NCBI GenBank assembly: GCA_964594365.1
Contig: CAZQMB010000026.1
Location: 1 to 14,621, forward strand
Direction: 5' to 3'
Length of the DNA stretch: 14,621 bases
Origin: CAIUSP01 sp964594365
GTDB taxonomy: Bacteria; Actinomycetota; Thermoleophilia; Solirubrobacterales; 70-9
Within the stretch, counting starts at the first letter, position 1; each line of letters begins with the position of its first letter. Made by a program: the position numbers and the translations under genes. The notes below the pieces were generated by a model. That model was not told where the DNA came from. It ran no database searches and saw nothing but the letters and a program-made list of their open reading frames with translations. This document shows, piece after piece, positions 12,749-14,621 of this stretch.

Positions 12749-13404
12749 TCCCCGATCCATCTCGGCCCTGACACGGGCGTCTCCCTCTGTCGCCCGCTCG
12801 ACCAGCTTCGCCTGACCATCCGAGACCGCAGCCCTCACCGCATCNNNNNNNNNNNNNNNNNNNNNNNNNNNNNNNNNNNNNNNNNNNNNNNNNNNNNNNN
12901 NNNNNNNNNNNNNNNNNNNNNNNNNNNNNNNNNNNNNNNNNNNNTCGCCCGCTCGACCAGCTTCGCCTGACCATCCGAGACCGCAGCCCTCACCGCATCG
13001 TCACCCGCGCCGATGATCCTTGCTGCAAGCAGACCGGCGTTTCGGCCTGCACCGATGGCAACCGTGGCCACCGGAACCCCAGATGGCATCTGGACGATGG
13101 AGAGCAGCGAATCGAGCCCGTCGAGATCCTTCAGGGCGACAGGCACTCCGATCACGGGTAACGGCGTGCACGCCGCGAGCATCCCCGGCAGGTGCGCGGC
13201 GCCCCCTGCGCCAGCGATCAGCACACGCAGGCCCCTGCCCTCGGCCTCGGAGCCGTACGCGATCATCTCGTGCGGGGTTCGGTGCGCCGAGACGACCCGA
13301 ACCTCGTGAGGCACGCCGACCTCCTCGAGGGCCTCCGATGCCGGTCGCATCGTCTCGAGGTCGGAATCACTCCCCATGACTATTCCCACCAGCGGTTCAG
13401 ACAT
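12731..13404 (-). CDS. purE: N5-carboxyaminoimidazole ribonucleotide mutase, interrupted by an assembly gap
   Basis: PurE converts N5-CAIR to CAIR in de novo purine synthesis, after PurK has carboxylated AIR. The N-terminal 153 residues are read directly: GSDSD at 11-15, SAHRTP at 39-44 with His41, AGAGGAAHLPGM at 64-75, VALKDLDGLDSLLSIVQMPS at 89-108 and VPVATVAIGAGRNAG at 110-124, all class I PurE. The reading is then broken by 100 Ns flanked by identical 55-mers. If the gap plus one copy are collapsed, the frame continues to a TGA at 12731-12733 and gives 172 residues, a normal length. So the gene is almost certainly whole. The ATG at 13402-13404 overlaps the purK stop in ATGTCTGA and follows a strong AGGAGG site, indicating translational coupling. 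Confidence 0.94.
12790..12844. repeat. Left copy of 55-bp duplicated contig end
   Basis: These 55 bases are identical to 12945-12999 and stop exactly at the first N. They code for PurE residues near 135-153. An exact 55-base overlap of contig ends is what a de Bruijn assembler with that word size would leave, so this is read as an artefact. Confidence 0.9.
12845..12944. other. 100-N scaffold gap, probably false
   Basis: Exactly 100 Ns, a common placeholder for a gap of unknown size. Since the two flanks overlap by 55 bases and merging them restores the purE frame, the true missing length is probably zero (in effect minus 55). Confidence 0.92.
12945..12999. repeat. Right copy of 55-bp duplicated contig end
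   Basis: Begins exactly at the first base after the Ns and matches 12790-12844 over all 55 bases. The match ends at 12999, where the unique purE sequence resumes. Confidence 0.9.
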
Positions 13405-14593
13405 CCTCTACCTCCTCGCTTGAATTGCCCTCAAGGATCATCACGGTTGCCAGCGCGGAATCGCGAGCCGAGTTGAGGTCGGACCCGCGAACTGTGACAT
13501 GACCCAACTTCCTGCCCGGGCGGGCCTCCTTGCCGTAGATGTGGAGATGGGCTCCAGGCACCCCGGCTGCCTCCGGCAGGCGAGATCTCGGGTCGCTCCC
13601 GTCTGACGGACCCACCACGTTGACGGTGACCACCGCTGGCGCCGTCAATTCGGTACTCCCGAGTGGCCAGCCGAGAACGGCCCTGAGGTGCTGCTCGAAC
13701 TGCGAGGTCTCGGTTCCCTCGATCGTGAAGTGGCCCGAGTTGTGGGGACGAAGGGCCAATTCGTTGATCAGCAGATCACCATCGACTACGAACATCTCCA
13801 CTGCGACGACGCCTTGCGAATCGGTTGCCTCGACGATCGAAATCGCCAACTCCTCGGCCCTCTGGCGCAAGGCCTCGGGAATGGGAGCCGGCACGAGGAT
13901 CTCCCTGCACATCGCATCGCGCTGGACCGTCTCCGCAACCGGGAAGGCACGCGTCTCACCAGTCGTGGAGCGGGCAACGACGACCGCGAGCTCCCGCTCC
14001 AACTCGAGCTTCGGCTCCAGCAGCAGGCCAGCAGCGAGATGCTCATCAGGAATCTGCTCGGCCCGCTCGTCCTCGACCACCCAGACACCTTTCCCGTCGT
14101 AGCCACCGGTCGGTGCCTTGGCGACCACCGGCCAACCGTACTCCTCGCCGAATTCCGTCAGCTCTCGTCTCGAGCGGACCAGCCTGTGAGGAGGCAGAGG
14201 GAACCCGAGTTCTCCCAGCCTCTCCCGCGCGTACGCCTTGTCCTGGGCAAGGCGTTTCGATCTGGCGGACGGCACGACCGTTACACCCTCGTTCTCGAGT
14301 TGTTCGATCACTGCGGGAGGGACATGCTCATGGTCGAAGGTGAGGACCTCTGCACCTTCGGCGAGCCGGCGCAGGTCGGTGATCTCGTCAGGCGTACCGA
14401 TCAGGTGGTCTACACCCGCCTGGAGAGCAGACTCGTCCGGTTCCGTGGCGAGGACCCTGAGCTCCACCCCGAGATCGATCGCGGCTCGATGGGTCATCCG
14501 CGCCAGCTGCCCGGCACCGACCATCGCTACGCAATGACCCTTCGCTTGCTCCGCCGGAGCATGCGACGCAGATGCGTCAGTCACTTCAACCAC
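13397..14593 (-). CDS. purK: N5-carboxyaminoimidazole ribonucleotide synthase
   Basis: PurK is an ATP-grasp ligase that makes N5-CAIR from AIR, ATP and bicarbonate in purine synthesis. Numbered from GTG 14593 (398 residues): MVGAGQLARM at 24-33 is the family N-terminal motif, VLTFDHEHVPPAVIEQL at 83-99, the ATP-binding PVVAKAPTGGYDGKGVWVV at 155-173, ELERELAVVVARS at 197-209, VAVEMFVV at 263-270, and NELALRPHNSGHFTIEGT with TSQFEQHLRAVLGWPLG up to 312. The stop overlaps the purE start by 8 bases, giving a purKE operon. The start is uncertain: GTG 14593 or GTG 14584 both leave about 20 extra residues before the motif. GTG 14584 lies one base after a TGA in another frame that may end an upstream gene. 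Confidence 0.95.
   Translation of the reverse strand: MVEVTDASASHAPAEQAKGHCVAMVGAGQLARMTHRAAIDLGVELRVLATEPDESALQAGVDHLIGTPDEITDLRRLAEGAEVLTFDHEHVPPAVIEQLENEGVTVVPSARSKRLAQDKAYARERLGELGFPLPPHRLVRSRRELTEFGEEYGWPVVAKAPTGGYDGKGVWVVEDERAEQIPDEHLAAGLLLEPKLELERELAVVVARSTTGETRAFPVAETVQRDAMCREILVPAPIPEALRQRAEELAISIVEATDSQGVVAVEMFVVDGDLLINELALRPHNSGHFTIEGTETSQFEQHLRAVLGWPLGSTELTAPAVVTVNVVGPSDGSDPRSRLPEAAGVPGAHLHIYGKEARPGRKLGHVTVRGSDLNSARDSALATVMILEGNSSEEVEDV
13411..13416 (-). promoter_or_regulatory. purE: Shine-Dalgarno sequence for purE
   Basis: AGGAGG on the minus strand ends 6 nt before the purE ATG and lies inside the last codons of purK. It is the strongest ribosome-binding site in the window and contrasts with the leaderless-looking starts elsewhere. 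Confidence 0.7.
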
Positions 14594-14621
14594 CGACCAG
14601 CCATTTCGACAGCTGGAGATA
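14586..14621 (-). CDS. Possible C-terminal end of an upstream gene
   Basis: From the right edge a frame reads YLQLSKWLVGG and then TGA at 14586-14588. It would overlap purK by 8 bases at GTG 14593, or lie one base before GTG 14584, as expected for a coupled upstream gene. Only 11 residues are visible, so this is weak and no function can be given. Confidence 0.22.
   Translation of the reverse strand, partial: YLQLSKWLVGG

Noticed and set aside
11465..12771. Two long plus-strand frames opposite the glycosyltransferase and cupin genes
   Set aside because: The minus-strand products have clear GT2 and cupin motifs. The plus-strand readings show none, except the separate short Cys-rich frame at 12548-12748.
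12790..12999. Direct 55-bp repeats as an attachment site or a repeat unit around a mobile element
   Set aside because: The copies abut the Ns exactly on both sides, there is no integrase or transposase, and the repeated bases are purE coding sequence.
12835..13404. purE as a frameshifted or truncated pseudogene
   Set aside because: The break is caused by 100 Ns and a duplicated 55-base contig end. Collapsing them restores a normal-length PurE.

Overview
This is a high-GC bacterial window of about 14.6 kb. It most likely comes from an actinobacterium, with Thermoleophilia/Solirubrobacterales as the best guess. The guess rests on strong G/C bias at third codon positions, actinobacterial-type CydA and PurK sequences, many starts that look leaderless (a TAnnnT box 7-9 nt before ATG/GTG and no Shine-Dalgarno sequence), and a secreted beta-propeller with a C-terminal 'FxC...C...G.HT..VRA' Ig-like domain of a kind I associate with that group. 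No rRNA, tRNA, CRISPR array, transposase or phage gene was seen. The genes are mostly housekeeping, envelope and hypothetical.

Layout. 1-101 (-): N-terminus of a membrane protein running off the left edge. 140-1762 (-): secreted seven-repeat beta-propeller with paired cysteines. 1814-4259 (-): cydB and cydA, the two subunits of a cytochrome bd-type quinol oxidase. 4314-4604 (-): small unknown protein. 4659-5420 (+): cyclophilin peptidyl-prolyl isomerase followed by a small DUF2007-like protein. 5433-8395 (-): three-gene cluster of a conserved hypothetical, a YciI-like protein, and a large fusion of a GT2 glycosyltransferase to a membrane GT-C mannosyltransferase-like domain. 8471-10691 (+): class III aminotransferase, then an exported purple-acid-phosphatase-type metallophosphoesterase. 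10688-12471 (-): GT2 glycosyltransferase and an RmlC-like cupin epimerase, probably an envelope or exopolysaccharide pair. 12548-12748 (+): small cysteine-rich ORF that is easy to miss. 12731-14593 (-): purE and purK of purine biosynthesis.

The 100-N gap at 12845-12944 is very probably an assembly artefact. The 55 bases before it and the 55 bases after it are identical. Collapsing the gap plus one copy restores an uninterrupted 172-residue PurE, so purE is intact and the apparent repeat is not biological.

I found no convincing new multi-gene system. The points most worth a second look are the repeated TAGCCT-N7-ATG start architecture, the fused GT2/GT-C enzyme with its co-directional small partners, the cysteine-paired propeller, the Cys-rich small ORF beside purE, and the RmlC-like protein that seems to lack the usual first histidine.
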